A DNA stretch of 64,000 bases. Source: Diphasiastrum complanatum. Its lineage: Eukaryota; Streptophyta; Lycopodiopsida; Lycopodiales; Lycopodiaceae. The stretch lies in assembly GCA_029204225.1 (NCBI GenBank), contig CM055097.1, positions 40,066,820 through 40,130,819 of the forward strand, given 5' to 3'. Within the stretch, counting starts at the first letter, position 1, and each line of letters opens with the position of its first letter. Under the pieces are notes generated by a model. The model was not told the DNA's origin. It saw only the letters and a list, made by a program, of their open reading frames with translations, and ran no database searches. The translations under genes and the position numbers were made by a program. This document shows, piece after piece, positions 12,648-23,039 of the stretch.

Positions 12648-12761
12648 TATTTGGCTAGGAGGTGATGAAGAAAGGGGAGATGGAAGAATTGGGTAAGTTG
12701 GAATGAATGTTTCAAAAAAATTAAATGCGGAGTAGAAGGAAGGGTTAAAGGTGGGAGGAGG

Positions 12762-14911
12762 TCAGAGAAAGCTCATGGAAGTTGCACCGACTCTCTGGCC
12801 ACCCGATCCTGAGCTACCGTCTGATGGGTGGGTTTGCCCACCTTGATTTCCTGCACCATCATTCTCATCATCATCCTGCGGCTTTATTGGTTGAGCACCT
12901 GCTTGAGCCTTGCACGTCGTGTCCCATAGTTGATTCACCTTGTCCAAGACTTGTTGCAGGGCCTTCGTAGGATCTTCCAGCTGCTTCTGGGACTCTAGGA
13001 TGATCTTCTCTTGTTTGGCCACAATGTTTGCGAAGTTTCGCTTTTCGGCTTCCCTTTCCTAGATTAGTCTTACATATTTTTCCATCCGGATGGCTGAGGC
13101 CTGTGGGGCCTGGAATTGAATATCCTCGGGCTTGACTAGAGGAGCATCGACTGTCATTGCACTCGATGATCCATCTTGTACTTGGTCGATTTGGACCATT
13201 TGGTGCTTCAGTTGTTGTTAGACCTCTTCCAAAGTGGATTTCTGCCCGACCATCACACATCTGCTTTCTACTGCTTCTTTTTCTTTTTCTTTGTCCAGCC
13301 TTTGATAATACACAATCTCTTGGTCTTGATGCTGGACTCTGCTCTCGAACATTTGGTGCTGGCTCACCAACCAATGCATGTGGTAGCTTGTTTCGGATAG
13401 TCCTATCATCGAACGCTTGGCTGCTTCAGTGAATTTTTCAGGGTTAGTGAGAGTTGGATATTGATCTGGAGTGTGGGATGGTGAGGCTAAACCGAAAAAT
13501 AAACATGGTGTTAGAGCTAAAGATGGAGGTGGAGGTTGAGATGGAGGTGGAGGTGGAGGGAGTGGAGGGATTTGACTTCTTCTTGGCTGCTTCTCCTTTT
13601 CTGGCATCGCTGATTTCCATCAGGTCCGCAGCATCAAAGTATTGCGAGGTGTCCAGTGTGTGGACTTGCTGGGCCTATGGTTGCTGAGCCGCTTCTATGT
13701 CCTAGGGACTGGATATCTCCACTCCTCTCCCCCCCAAAACTTGTGCTAGTGGTGATGTTGGTGGCATTGGTGTAGTAATCAGTGTGGGTGGGGTGGTGGC
13801 TTCATCTGGCTGACTTGTGACTTGAGGTACTGTCGTATCAGGTGCCAGTGTTGAGGTAGTTGCTCCATCACCCTCGTCGATGACATGTGAGGGTGATGAG
13901 TGTTGTTGTGATGCTGTTGACGAGCTACCACCATCTGACGTGGAACCATGTGAAACTGATCCCACCGGTGATATGCTCCCAGCTTGAAGCTTCTCTTGCC
14001 TCCGTTGTTGCCGTGTGCCCGACAACTGAGCCCTTGAGGTATCCGCTTGTTGAGCTCCGAAAGTTGCAGCTGTTTGTGGATCCTGTGGTGGGCTTCTTGG
14101 TTTCTGCACCAGAGGGAGGATACTGGTGACTCGTTTAGCCTAGGACCCCGATGGTGAAGTGGTCCTTGCACGCTTGGATTTCTTATGTTCAACGCGAATT
14201 TTCCATGCCTTGTCCGCAAGCTGCAGTTGTTGTTGAAGCTTTGGCCCGTCTTGTACTTGATGCAGAGTGATATCTGTCATCAGATATCCCAATACTGTGA
14301 TGGGCTAATTGTTCTTAATGCAATCATGAAGACAATTTGAAACAAACTGTGCCCAATCATAGAGGTTCTGGGCATGCAGTCGTGAATATGCCATCATGTG
14401 AAACAGGGACATGGGTACCCTCAGCACTTTCATTCGAGGCTTTTGTGTGCATCTGGTGAGATATGCACATGCTGCTTGAAGTTGCTTGTCATTGATTGCT
14501 TCCAGCCTGTACCCATCCTTATTCTTCCACTTGGTCACAGAGGGATCAATATACTTGAAATATGTCATTTGCTCTATCTTTTGGAGTGTCCTTGTGACTG
14601 TGTTTGGTCCTCGTGGGAACCCATAAGGTTGCAAGTCAACTGCCGCAAAAGATACGTTAAAGACATAATTCCTGATAGGAGGAACTATGATTTGACATGA
14701 TTTTGCCGTGGTATGATAATTGGCATATGCCATGTGTACCAGATACAGGCTTTGATAACCTGTCAAGATAGGGATCTAAAATTCGATTTCCTTGAAGAAG
14801 GACTCCGCCTGCTGTTACCAGGTCTGCATCTCTGTAAGGTCTAACTTGCACAGCTGGATGTTGAGCTTGCTCTTCGGGATCATCTGAACTTGAACTGGAA
14901 TTGGACGACAT
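12762..14911 (-). CDS. ORF A: uncharacterised retroelement-carried protein with coiled coil (broken)
   Basis: It starts with a real ATG at 14911 and an acidic serine-rich N-terminus. After a frame change near 14765 comes a conserved domain (14766-14305) containing MAYANYH, YFKYIDPSVTKW, YRLEAINDKQLQAA and YDWAQFVSNCL. Then follow a basic segment, a long Ser/Thr/Gln/Pro-rich linker (14109-13702), a polyproline run near 13570, and a charged, coiled-coil-like stretch (13500-12900: YYQRLDKEKEKEAVESR, KQLEDPTKALQQVLDKVNQL), ending in a glycine/serine tail at 12762. Several stops and frameshifts interrupt it. A homologue with the same architecture lies at 52443-54012. No catalytic motif or known family is recognised. 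Confidence 0.6.
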
Positions 14912-14939
14912 GGTGGGAAAATGGAAGAAGGAAGATTCT

Positions 14940-15395
14940 GGAAAAACTGGTTCGGTTGAGATGTGAGACAGTGGAAAGGGCGTCGGTTGAGATGTGAAGG
15001 GTTGGGCTCCTGTTGAGATGTGAAGTGGAGGACTTCAGTTGAGTTTGGAAGGAGGAGGCTCCGGTTGAGATGGGAAGTGGAGGACTTCGGTTGAGTTTGG
15101 AAGGAGGGGGCTCCGGTTGAGATGGAAAGTGGAGGACTTCATTGAGTTTTGAAGGAGGGGGCTCTGGTTGAGATGGGAAGTGGAGGACTTCGGTTGAGTT
15201 AGGAAGGAGGGGGCTCCGGTTGAGATGGGAAGTGGAGGACTTCGGTTGAGTTTGGAAGGAGGGGCTCCAGTTGAGATGGGAAGTGGAGGACTTCGGTTGA
15301 GTTTTGAAGGAGGGGGCTCCGGTTGAGATGGGAAGTGGAGGACTTCGGTTGAGTTTGGAAAGAGGGGGCTCCGGTTGAGATGGGAAGTGGAGGTG
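14940..15395. repeat. Minisatellite, about 50-57 bp unit
   Basis: Seven or so tandem copies of a unit built from GGCTCCGGTTGAGATGGGAA, GTGGAGGACTTCGGTTGAGT and a GGAAGGAGGG spacer. The CGGTTGAG core also makes up the array at 18960-19520. The proline/serine-rich peptide read from the minus strand is repeat translation. Confidence 0.9.
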
Positions 15396-16029
15396 CGAAA
15401 TTGTTTGAAAAGTGTGTGGGGAGTGATGTATGAAAGTGAGATATGTGGAAGATGGCTGTGTTGGATAGAACGGTGTGGGTGGTAAACGAAAGAGGATGAT
15501 GGAAAGGAGGGTGAAAAGAGTGAGATCGAGTTAAGAAAGATAGGGAGTGGAATAGGAGCAAGTGGAGGTGTTTGACAATGGCTGTAATGTTATGGAGATT
15601 TGTGAGGAATGAAGCGGGTTGAAGGTATATGGTTTGTGATAGTGATTTTAGGATGTTCAATAGTGTGACGGGAGCGTGATGAGTGCTCGCGTGACACTAC
15701 CCCTCAGCATGCGAAACTTGAAATATGAGGTATTCTGCCGGCAACGTTGGTGTGGAAAGTTTCAGTGATGGCGTTCACAAGGGAGAGGTAACGATGTAGA
15801 GATGGTGTGAAGATGATGACTGAAGGATTGAACAGTCGAGCACCAAGATCGGTCATGATAGCAAGAAGATCGTCGCAGATCGTCGCCAGAAAACACTTAA
15901 GCTTTGCACTTCACTAAGGTGCGAATGGCTTCGAGGTGAGGGCATTTATTGCCGCCGTTGTCTGGTTGCAAGGGAGATGGGACGTGCCGGTTCATTTAGT
16001 AGAGACACTAGGTTCTCCTGGGCACCAAG
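15396..16029. other. Element interior without recognised coding
   Basis: This lies between the protease end and the minisatellite of the nested element, where RT and integrase would be expected. No pol motif could be read on either strand. Confidence 0.5.
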
Positions 16030-16710
16030 CTATAGGAATGGGGTCTATCATCATAAGTGGGATGATGGGTGTGTCAATGTCTGTAGAAGATGGGAGAATA
16101 TCCACATCTTCTGCAGCCGTTTCGATACGACATTGATTGAAATCCGCACAGTCCAGGGTGGCTAGTACATGATCCCAATTGATTATGTCCGTGGTTCGTG
16201 TATAGTGGCCTTTTGGTTGGATCGGGACACTATCTGATTCGTCATATGTTGTAGAAGGCCAATCATCGTATACCTTGGCGGGCTTGACATGGCCATTTGA
16301 GTCAACAGTGACTCGTTTATCGTGGTTGCCAAAGGTAATTTTATTGTTCTTTTAGTCTTGGACAACACCTGCCATCTGGAGCTAGGGTGTACCAAGAAGG
16401 AGTTTATACATATTGGCATCTTCTGGTAGGTCTAAGATGACACAATTGATGATAAACTTGACACCTTCTATTCGAACTTTTATATTTGATAAATGACCAG
16501 TAGGGTCAGGAGCTCATTGATCAGCCATTCGAAGTTTATAACGTGGTTGATCGAGGGTATTGAAGCCCCATGACTTTGCCAATGACAAAGCCATTATATT
16601 AGCACCTGATACGCTATCAAGGATAGCAGATACTGCGGGATAATCTTTATAGGACAAAGGTAGTGTGATGCTATTCCCCTTAGCAGCACCTATATTCATC
16701 GGATTCATAG
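16030..16710 (-). pseudogene. Gypsy aspartic protease and linker (degenerate)
   Basis: The minus strand reads a retropepsin-like AVSAILDSVSGANIMALSLA, where DSVSG replaces the usual DSGS/DTGS active site, then a second block with ILDLPEDANMYKLLLGTP and a NNKITFGNHDKRVTV strand. Stops replace expected tryptophans after LLGTP and after VVQD. In an active element this enzyme would mature Gag. The altered active site and stops argue that it is dead. It follows gag by about 0.3 kb. Confidence 0.75.
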
Positions 16711-17025
16711 GAATCTGAGGAATTTCAAGAATCTCTTCTGGTTTTCACTATTCATCAGGGATAGGAGGTAGCTGAAAACTACGATGGATATAGCGTTGAA
16801 GTCCGGTGAAGGATTTGATCGCACTATGGAATGGCATGGTGAGTTGAGCTTGCAGGAGGTCAGAAAATACTTCAAGTCCCTGTAGGGATTGCTCCTTTCC
16901 GGGGATATGAGCTGATTACGGACTTTCCGTATGTTCTTCCTCTCACAAAAATTCATCTCAAAATTCGTTGTATTGCCTTTGTTCCACTTTTGGGTCTGGG
17001 TAATCTTTTGGTAATGTGGAGGTCG

Positions 17026-18260
17026 TCAAATGGCTTCCATGTGGGTCAACTGATTTCCCATGGTTTTGCTGCTATTCGTGTTGTTGGCGTTGTGCTCTAG
17101 TAAGAACTCTAACAGGTTCGAATGTGATATGACGTGCTGGAAGGATCCTGTTAGGTTGTTTAGGACAGTCTTTGAAGCTGTGTTTGCGAACACAGTTGGG
17201 ACATTCCGCATGGTATTGGTTTTTAACTTTACAATCAGCCATGAAATGTCTTGTTTCGCCACAGATAAAGCAGCGGTTGCTCATTGGTCTGGTGGCGATA
17301 GCGTAACCATCTTGGATGGCTAGCTATGTTGGGTTTTCTGGTGGTGTGGAATACTCAGCTTAAAGTCGCAGATTTCACATTTGATCAAGGAGGTGTTTGA
17401 GACCGGTTGGTATGAAGGGCACTCATTGCCAATGTGTGTTCCTCGGCAGTGAGGGCACCACGTATTCCCTCGTCTATGATGGATTTGGCCAGTGGGTAAC
17501 TGACCTGGCATCGAACTTTGGATAGACTTAAGAGTGTTTTGGAACTCTTTTGTGAGTTTCTCCATCTGTTGTTGGTGTTGCTGGTTAAGCAACTCCATCT
17601 GTGTCTTCCATAACTGTTCTCGTGTGTCATCGTTTGGTCGAGCTTCTTGGACAACACAATGTGCTCTCCGTTCACGTGGTTTGTCCACATCTAAGGCCTC
17701 GTCTTCTTCCTGAATGGCATCGGACATGGCTTGTTTCAATGCTGTATATTCATCATTGGAACGAAGTTCACGTCGTATCCATCGTGGGAGTCCAACGAGG
17801 AACCAAATGATGAGCATGGACTCAGTAGGTTGCTCTTGTACCTGACTTTTTAATCATTTAAATCGTTCAATGTAGTCATGTACTTTTTCGTCTTTTGTCA
17901 TTTTGATATAACTTAGTTTGACAAAAGGACTTTCTATCAAGCGAAAAGGCTTGAACCGTTTATTAAAGGTCTCTTTCAAGAGTAACTAGTCACGTTTATC
18001 TTCATGATCAAGGTTAAAAAACCACTCTCGTGCGCGATCGATCATGGTCATCAAGAAGAGCTGTACCATGGCCTCTGGTGATGTCTCGCCATAGATGTCA
18101 CAGGCATTCTCAAAGACTTGGAGAAATCTTTGAGGATCAGTGTTACCATCGTACTTAGGTAAGTCTAGCTTTGGGGTCCTTTTTTTAGTACGTGGAACAT
18201 GATTTGCAAAAGCTCCGTTTAAGTGAGCTCGTGCATGTGAGGATTCGGCAGCATGAAATT
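17026..18260 (-). pseudogene. Gypsy Gag with multiple zinc knuckles (degenerate)
   Basis: The minus strand gives a retrotransposon gag domain: SIAREWFFNLDHEDKRD, then LLLKETFNKRFKPFRLIESP, KVHDYIERFK, and LVGLPRWIRRELRSNDEYT. A glutamine-rich helix (about 17640-17520) follows. Then come a CPHCRGTHIGNEC finger, a canonical CX2CX4HX4C knuckle (CFICGETRHFMADC, about 17270) and a CPNCVRKHSFKDC finger. Gag packages the element RNA into virus-like particles. In-frame stops occur where tryptophan is expected (after DHEDKRD and after IERFK), so no full-length product can be made. Confidence 0.85.
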
Positions 18261-18959
18261 GTGGTCATTCGTATGGAGCTTCATAACGCATAGGTTCCCA
18301 TCTGTCGAATGGGTTTGTGGATGGCTCTTGGAATTGGGATTTCATTCGGGAATACCTGTTAAATCAAGCCTGTTCGGTGGATGGGGAGACCATCTCTGGT
18401 GGATAGTCCTCTGTAGTATTCGGATTGTAAGGCCGATCCATGACAACTCATAGAGTGTCATAGGATTGTGGAAATAAGCCCGTGCACTCTGGTTACGGTG
18501 GATACGGTTGTCGAAATGCGGTGGTTGTGGTCTGTGGCTGTCGATTGAGGTCTATTGCAGTCTGTTTGCGGTCTATTGCAGGCTATGACGGTTGTGTGCA
18601 GGTGATGGCAGTCGTTGAAGGTCGTAGGAGTCGTTTATGGTTGGAGGTGTCGTAGGCCGTAATATTGCGATGAGGGACGGTGGAGGTATTTGTGGTAGGC
18701 CTTGGGATTACGGATGTGGTAGTCAGTTGCGGGCTGGTACGGTTGTGGCGTGTGGTTTGCGGTCTGTTACGGGTTGGCAATTGATGAAGGTCGTTTGCGG
18801 GCTTGCAGTCGATGAAGGTCGTTTGCAGGCTGGAGGTGATGACATAGTCGTAGGCCGTAATATTGCGGATGTGGCAGTCTGTGATGGTGGTGTGTATTCG
18901 TAGGAGGCCGTAAGATGGCAGTTGTGGCGGTTTGTGACGGTGCGGACGAATGGTCATCG
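18261..18959. other. Element leader, GT-rich degenerate repeats
   Basis: Between gag and the second minisatellite. Imperfect repeats such as GTCGTTTGCGGGCT and AGGCCGTAATATTGCG recur (for example 18655 and 18855). No coding is recognised; the threonine/arginine-rich minus-strand frames look like repeat translation. Confidence 0.5.
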
Positions 18960-19520
18960 GTCGGAATTTGAGTAAGGTTCCGGCTCCGGTTGAAATTTGA
19001 CGAGGGTCCGGCTCCGGTTGAGATTCGAAAGTAGTGCTCCGGTTGAGATCTGATGGAACACGTTGGTTGAGATGTGAGCAAGTGCTCCAGTTGAGATCTG
19101 AGCAGAGTGCTCCGGTTGAGATCTGAGCAGAGTGCTCCGATTGAAATCTGAGGAGAGTTCTTTGGTCGAGATTTGACTGAACAATCCAGTTGAGATGTGA
19201 GCAAAATGCTCCAGTTGAGAACTGAGTGGAGTGCTCCGATTGAGATGTGATGGGAGTGCTCCGGTCGAGTTTTGAGTGAACACTCTGGTTGAGATGTGAT
19301 CGAAATGCTCCGGTAGAGATGTGATAGGAGTGCTTCGGTCGAGTTTTGACTGAACACTCCAGTTGAGATTAGGACTGAAGGGTCCGGTTGAGATGTGATG
19401 GGAGTGCTTCGGTCGAGTTTTGACTGAACACTCCGGTTGAGATTAGGACTGAAGGGTCCGGTTGAGATGTGAAGGTTTCCTTCGGTCGAGATGTCAAAGA
19501 GATGTTCGTTCGAAATTTGG
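18960..19520. repeat. Minisatellite with CGGTTGAGAT core
   Basis: About 20 degenerate units of roughly 25-35 bp, such as GCTCCGGTTGAGATCTGAGC, run inside the 5' leader. The core matches the 14940-15395 array. Looser copies continue to about 19760. Confidence 0.85.
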
Positions 19521-19802
19521 AGTTATTACTCCGGTCGAAATTTGAACGATGAGCGGCAGTTGAGGTGTAACTCAGGACATGTTAGGATTGTGAAGTTGTG
19601 GTTCGGTCGAGAGGTATGAGGTAGTAGTCTGGTCCAGACTTGAGTCGTGGAGCTCGGCTTGGTGAGGATCGTGAGACTCCGGTTGAGAAATGAGCAGGAC
19701 TTCGGTCAAGACCAAAGTGATGAGCTCGGCAATGAACATGTAGGAGCTCTCAGGGCGATTGTGGAGATTGAGATATGGCTTGGTTGAGTGTGTGTGTAGC
19801 TG

Positions 19803-19815
19803 TGGAACGGCGCCA
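19803..19815 (-). other. Primer-binding-like site of nested element
   Basis: Two bases inside the 5' LTR the minus strand reads TGGCGCCGTTCC, the start shared by primer-binding sites of many plant Athila/Tat-group Gypsy elements, usually assigned to tRNA-Asp. The later bases diverge from that consensus. Confidence 0.55.
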
Positions 19816-19817
19816 AA

Positions 19818-19846
19818 TGTTCACAGATTCACTGAATCTGTGAACA
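19818..19846. repeat. Perfect palindrome at LTR terminus
   Basis: TGTTCACAGATTCA and its exact reverse complement TGAATCTGTGAACA flank a single C. The left LTR copy (10293-10321) has one mismatch. Confidence 0.9.
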
Positions 19847-19874
19847 CGTTTTTCTCTTTTGTTTTTCTATCTCT

Positions 19875-20253
19875 CATTAGAGGAGTTCTAAATCCAAAAA
19901 AAGACCCTTTGTAAAGATTATTTTTATAGTTTTTCTCAATTTTTTCTTACACATGGACCAATCAACACACTCAAATTTGAAATCTACATAACGTAACTTT
20001 TTGAGTCCACATTTTGATTCCACACTAAAAATGGCATAACCTTTTAGTGGTAAGTCCAAATTTAACGAAGTTTGGTGCATTGGAAAGCGCTCAACAAGGG
20101 CTTTCCAATGATATGTTAGATGACATACTTTTGAGCTACAATAAAAAAGTTATGACAAGTCAAATGTATTAGTGTTATAATATTTCAATAATAAAAAAGG
20201 CATCTTGCACGAATTCTTAAAGGGTCTTTTTGGAATTCAAAACTCCTCTAATG
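19875..20253. mobile_element. MITE-like 379-bp element with 35-bp terminal inverted repeats
   Basis: It starts CATTAGAGGAGTTCTAAATC and ends with the near reverse complement (CTCCTCTAATG). The TIRs extend about 35 bp to an AAGACCCTTT motif with few mismatches. It is absent from the other LTR. No transposase is encoded. The flanks rejoin to the empty LTR without any extra bases, so no target duplication is evident. Confidence 0.85.
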
Positions 20254-21303
20254 TTTCTTTTCTTGGATTACTTACTTCTGTTGTTACGGTTCTTTGTGGT
20301 TCTTCTTCTTATTAGAACTGTTACAGAGCAGAAGCGTTACTTAGGTTTCATTACGTATTCCTAGCCTATCAGTGGGTAACTCAAATCCGATACTCAGCTA
20401 CATGCAAGAAACCAGCCATGTAACCATCTACAGCTCAAGAAGATCAACGTTCAGCGCAGAGAGCAATCCTACTACTAACTACTAAATCAAAAAACAATCA
20501 AGAACTAGATTAGCTACTGAAAACAAGATTCAAGAAACAAGAAACAAGATTCCTAACAGCATTTTAACAATCTAAGAATCAAGAAACACTCATCACTTGA
20601 TGCTTAGATTACTCAAGAACAATCAAGACTGGCTGTAAGGGAGTATGCAAGATCTATGCCACAAACCAGCCTATCTAGTTTACTTGAATGCTGATTACTA
20701 CAAGATTCCACAAGCAAGAACTGAATGCTAATCCACAACTAAACAAGAAACAAGAAACAAGAATCTAGTTAATCCACAATGCAAAGGAATCAAGCATGCT
20801 CATAGAAATATCACTCAAGATCATTGCCATGAACAAGGAGCTAGGCTATCATCAAGAACTCGTGGAGGATCCTCTTTATTTGCTCAAGAGAACTTGACAA
20901 TACAATCAAAGCTAACTCACAAGAGAGGGGGGCCCTCAAATAAGCAAGAAGGTTGCCCATGTGGAGCCCATGTGGCAATTCCACTAAATTAGAATTACAT
21001 GTGAAATTTGCCCTTCCACTAAAGGTCACCATCAAAAGGTAGCTCACTCTAACTAATTTAAGGGGGGTCTACCTTTATTTACAATGCCTAGGAAACATTA
21101 CTAGCTCCTACATGGTCATTCCTTCTTTGGGATACACCATGTAGGCTCACATAGTTACTCACTGTCTTCCTAGCTAGTATTTCCTCAGCTCTCATGCTCG
21201 GCTCTCAGCTTCTTTTGCTCTCTTCCTTCTGAGACCTCCTCGGTCATGGGTGAGAGATAACTTGTGTCTTCAGCTTGGCACGACACTAGAGAATCGGCTA
21301 ACA

Positions 21304-21308
21304 CTTTC
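21304..21308. other. Target-site duplication, right copy (CTTTC)
   Basis: Directly follows the CA end of the right LTR and matches 10288-10292. Confidence 0.9.
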
Positions 21309-21687
21309 CAAAAAGCAAGGTATCATTTCACTATCATCTTGTGAGTCCGAGTATAAAGCCCTTACAACAACAACAAAAGAAGTGCTTTGGATCAAAAGGT
21401 TATTATTGGAGCTCAAGTGCATCAAGGAGGAAGATCTACCTTTGGTCAAGTGTGACAACATCTCGGCCCAAGCCCTTGCCAACAATCCTATTTTTCATGC
21501 AAGGAGCAAACATATTGAAGTTGCACATCATTTTGTAAGGGAAAAGCTTATTGGAGGAGAGATCAACTTGGAGCATATTGGTTCATCTTCATGCATTGTC
21601 GATCTTCTCGCCAAGCCATTGATCAAGAGTTCTTTCATCAAACCTTGGCTTGATTCCAAGATCTATGGTATTATTATTATAGAATAG
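21309..21687 (+). pseudogene. Copia RNase H C-terminal part, right half
   Basis: This continues the frame interrupted at 10287: ISLSSCESEYKAL (RNase H), EVLWIKRLLLEL, LVKCDNISAQALANNP, FHARSKHIEVAHHFVRE and VDLLAKPLIKSSF, ending in TAG at 21685-21687. This half has no internal stop. It is the end of Copia pol; a purine tract and LTR follow. Confidence 0.92.
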
Positions 21688-21706
21688 ATAAATTTTATGG
21701 AGGAGT

Positions 21707-21715
21707 GTGAAGATT
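21707..21715 (+). other. Polypurine tract of Copia element
   Basis: ATGGAGGAG lies directly before the LTR start TGTGAAG. Confidence 0.65.
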
Positions 21716-22349
21716 TGTATAAGTTATCTATGTTGAGTTAGGGGGTTTGATAATTTTTTTGTATGTCCTTCCATGTGTGAGCAGGTGATAGGGTCAATTT
21801 TGGTCTAGGAGGCAACTCGAGCAAGTACACATGTAAATTCATGATTAGGCCAAAAGTAAAGTTTCATGTGACTCGAGCTAGCTTAGGTTGTTGCAAGTGT
21901 CATGATTAGGTTGGATGTGTGACTCATCCCTATGTGTTGGCATGAGATCTATTGACCAATCAAAAGAGAGATTTTCACCAATTTGGTCCAATCAAGTTTG
22001 AGGGCTCATAAGTCACTCAACCAATCAAATTAAGAGGAGGAAAAGAAGGGGTCCAATCATGTTTCACCCCCCTCTACCTTGAGTTCCTATTAGTATGTGT
22101 GGTAGATCATCCCATATTTAGTTTTTTGAGATTAGACGAAAATGTACACTAAGAACTTTTCTTGGTTTCTCTCTCTACCCAAAAGCTTGTACTCTCTCTA
22201 CCCGAGAGCAAGAACTTTTTATACTTACGTTTTTCATCACAAAGTCTCCCACACTATGTGTGTGTCCTTAGATTTGTGAGATAGATTTTAGACTTCAATC
22301 TATGCTTGATCATTGTGCAATCACCAAATCTTAAAAGATTATAATCACA
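21716..22349 (+). repeat. Putative 3' LTR of the interrupted Copia element
   Basis: It begins TGTGAAGATTTG after the purine tract. A plausible end is AATCACA at 22349. The 5' partner is missing, so the right border is a best guess. Confidence 0.5.
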
Positions 22350-22782
22350 CTTTTGGGCACTCCCACATGTGTGAAATGCAACAAATTATAACTTGAGGCA
22401 ATGTAATTAGCTTAGAATGACATGGTAGAGTACCAACTCAGCAACTTGTACACATGTCAATACCTTATTAGTTTAGATTGGAGAAGCTTTTATTATATAG
22501 AACGTCATGCCCTTCTGTTTAAAGGGTGTTCCAAATTCAAACATGTTCCTATATGTAACTACTTTTTTATTATAATGGATCATCGAGAGTTTGTGTCTTA
22601 TTCTGTTCTATTGTTGAGAGTGTATGTAATTTTGAGACTTCAGTGTTCTATCATACACAGTAGATGAATCGAGTTGATTATGATCTTTGATCCTTCATCC
22701 AGTTCTTATTGTTATATAAGATTTAATTGTTAAACAACTAAACATTGCTTGTTGTCTAAACATGAATATTAACGCTTTGTAG
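22350..22782. other. Non-coding stretch
   Basis: Nothing recognised; AT-rich flank between the Copia LTR and the LTR fragment at 22800. Confidence 0.5.
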
Positions 22783-22799
22783 CTAGTGTAATTTCTTGC

Positions 22800-23039
22800 A
22801 GTGGTATGTTCTGCGGTGAGATATAAGATGGATAAACCTAGCATGATAAGAATCTAAGTCAATCTCTCGGTGATATCGAATGTGATAAAGTTGCATGAAA
22901 GATGGAGGAAGAGAGATAGAGAGCAAGGACATTCCTGATCCATTCCATAAGAGGGCCAACATGCTTGTATTGAAATGAAGAGAGAACTTGTACAACGATT
23001 TGAATTAACTACTTATATAGTGGATTGAGAATCTGGGCG
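22800..23039 (-). repeat. LTR-like fragment related to the inverted-repeat arms
   Basis: The stretch around 22900-22995 (GATGGAGGAAGAGAGATAG, GAGCAAGGACATTC, CTTGTATTGAAATGA) is a diverged copy of part of the right arm at 24540-24640 in the same orientation. A minus-strand TATA-like ACTATATAAG lies near 23014-23023. It is cut by the left arm at 23040. Confidence 0.55.

Larger units (their letters stand above)
10293..21303 (-). mobile_element. Nested 11-kb Gypsy-type LTR retrotransposon lacking pol
   Basis: Both LTRs run TGTTCACAG to GCTAACA and are flanked by CTTTC duplications. Coding relics read on the minus strand, so the right LTR is 5'. The order in element direction is: 5' LTR 21303-19818, primer-binding-like site, minisatellite, gag (about 18260-17026), protease (about 16710-16030), second minisatellite, ORF A (14911-12762), ORF B (12647-11575), purine tract, 3' LTR 11417-10293. 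No RT, RNase H or integrase motif could be read on either strand between the protease and the 3' LTR. It is thus a non-autonomous element that keeps gag-pro and carries two additional ORF regions. It interrupts a Copia element. Confidence 0.9.
19818..21303 (-). repeat. LTR (5' LTR in element direction), interrupted
   Basis: 1486 bp including a 379-bp insertion at 19875-20253, leaving about 1107 bp homologous to 10293-11417. It ends GCTAACA, followed by the CTTTC target duplication. Confidence 0.93.

Noticed and set aside
15199-15660. 153-codon proline/serine-rich minus-strand ORF
   Set aside because: Most of it is the minisatellite at 14940-15395 read through; no homologous protein features.
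18583-19357. Thr/Ser/His-rich minus-strand ORFs up to 196 codons
   Set aside because: They lie in the element leader and its minisatellite, overlap in two frames, and carry no domain.
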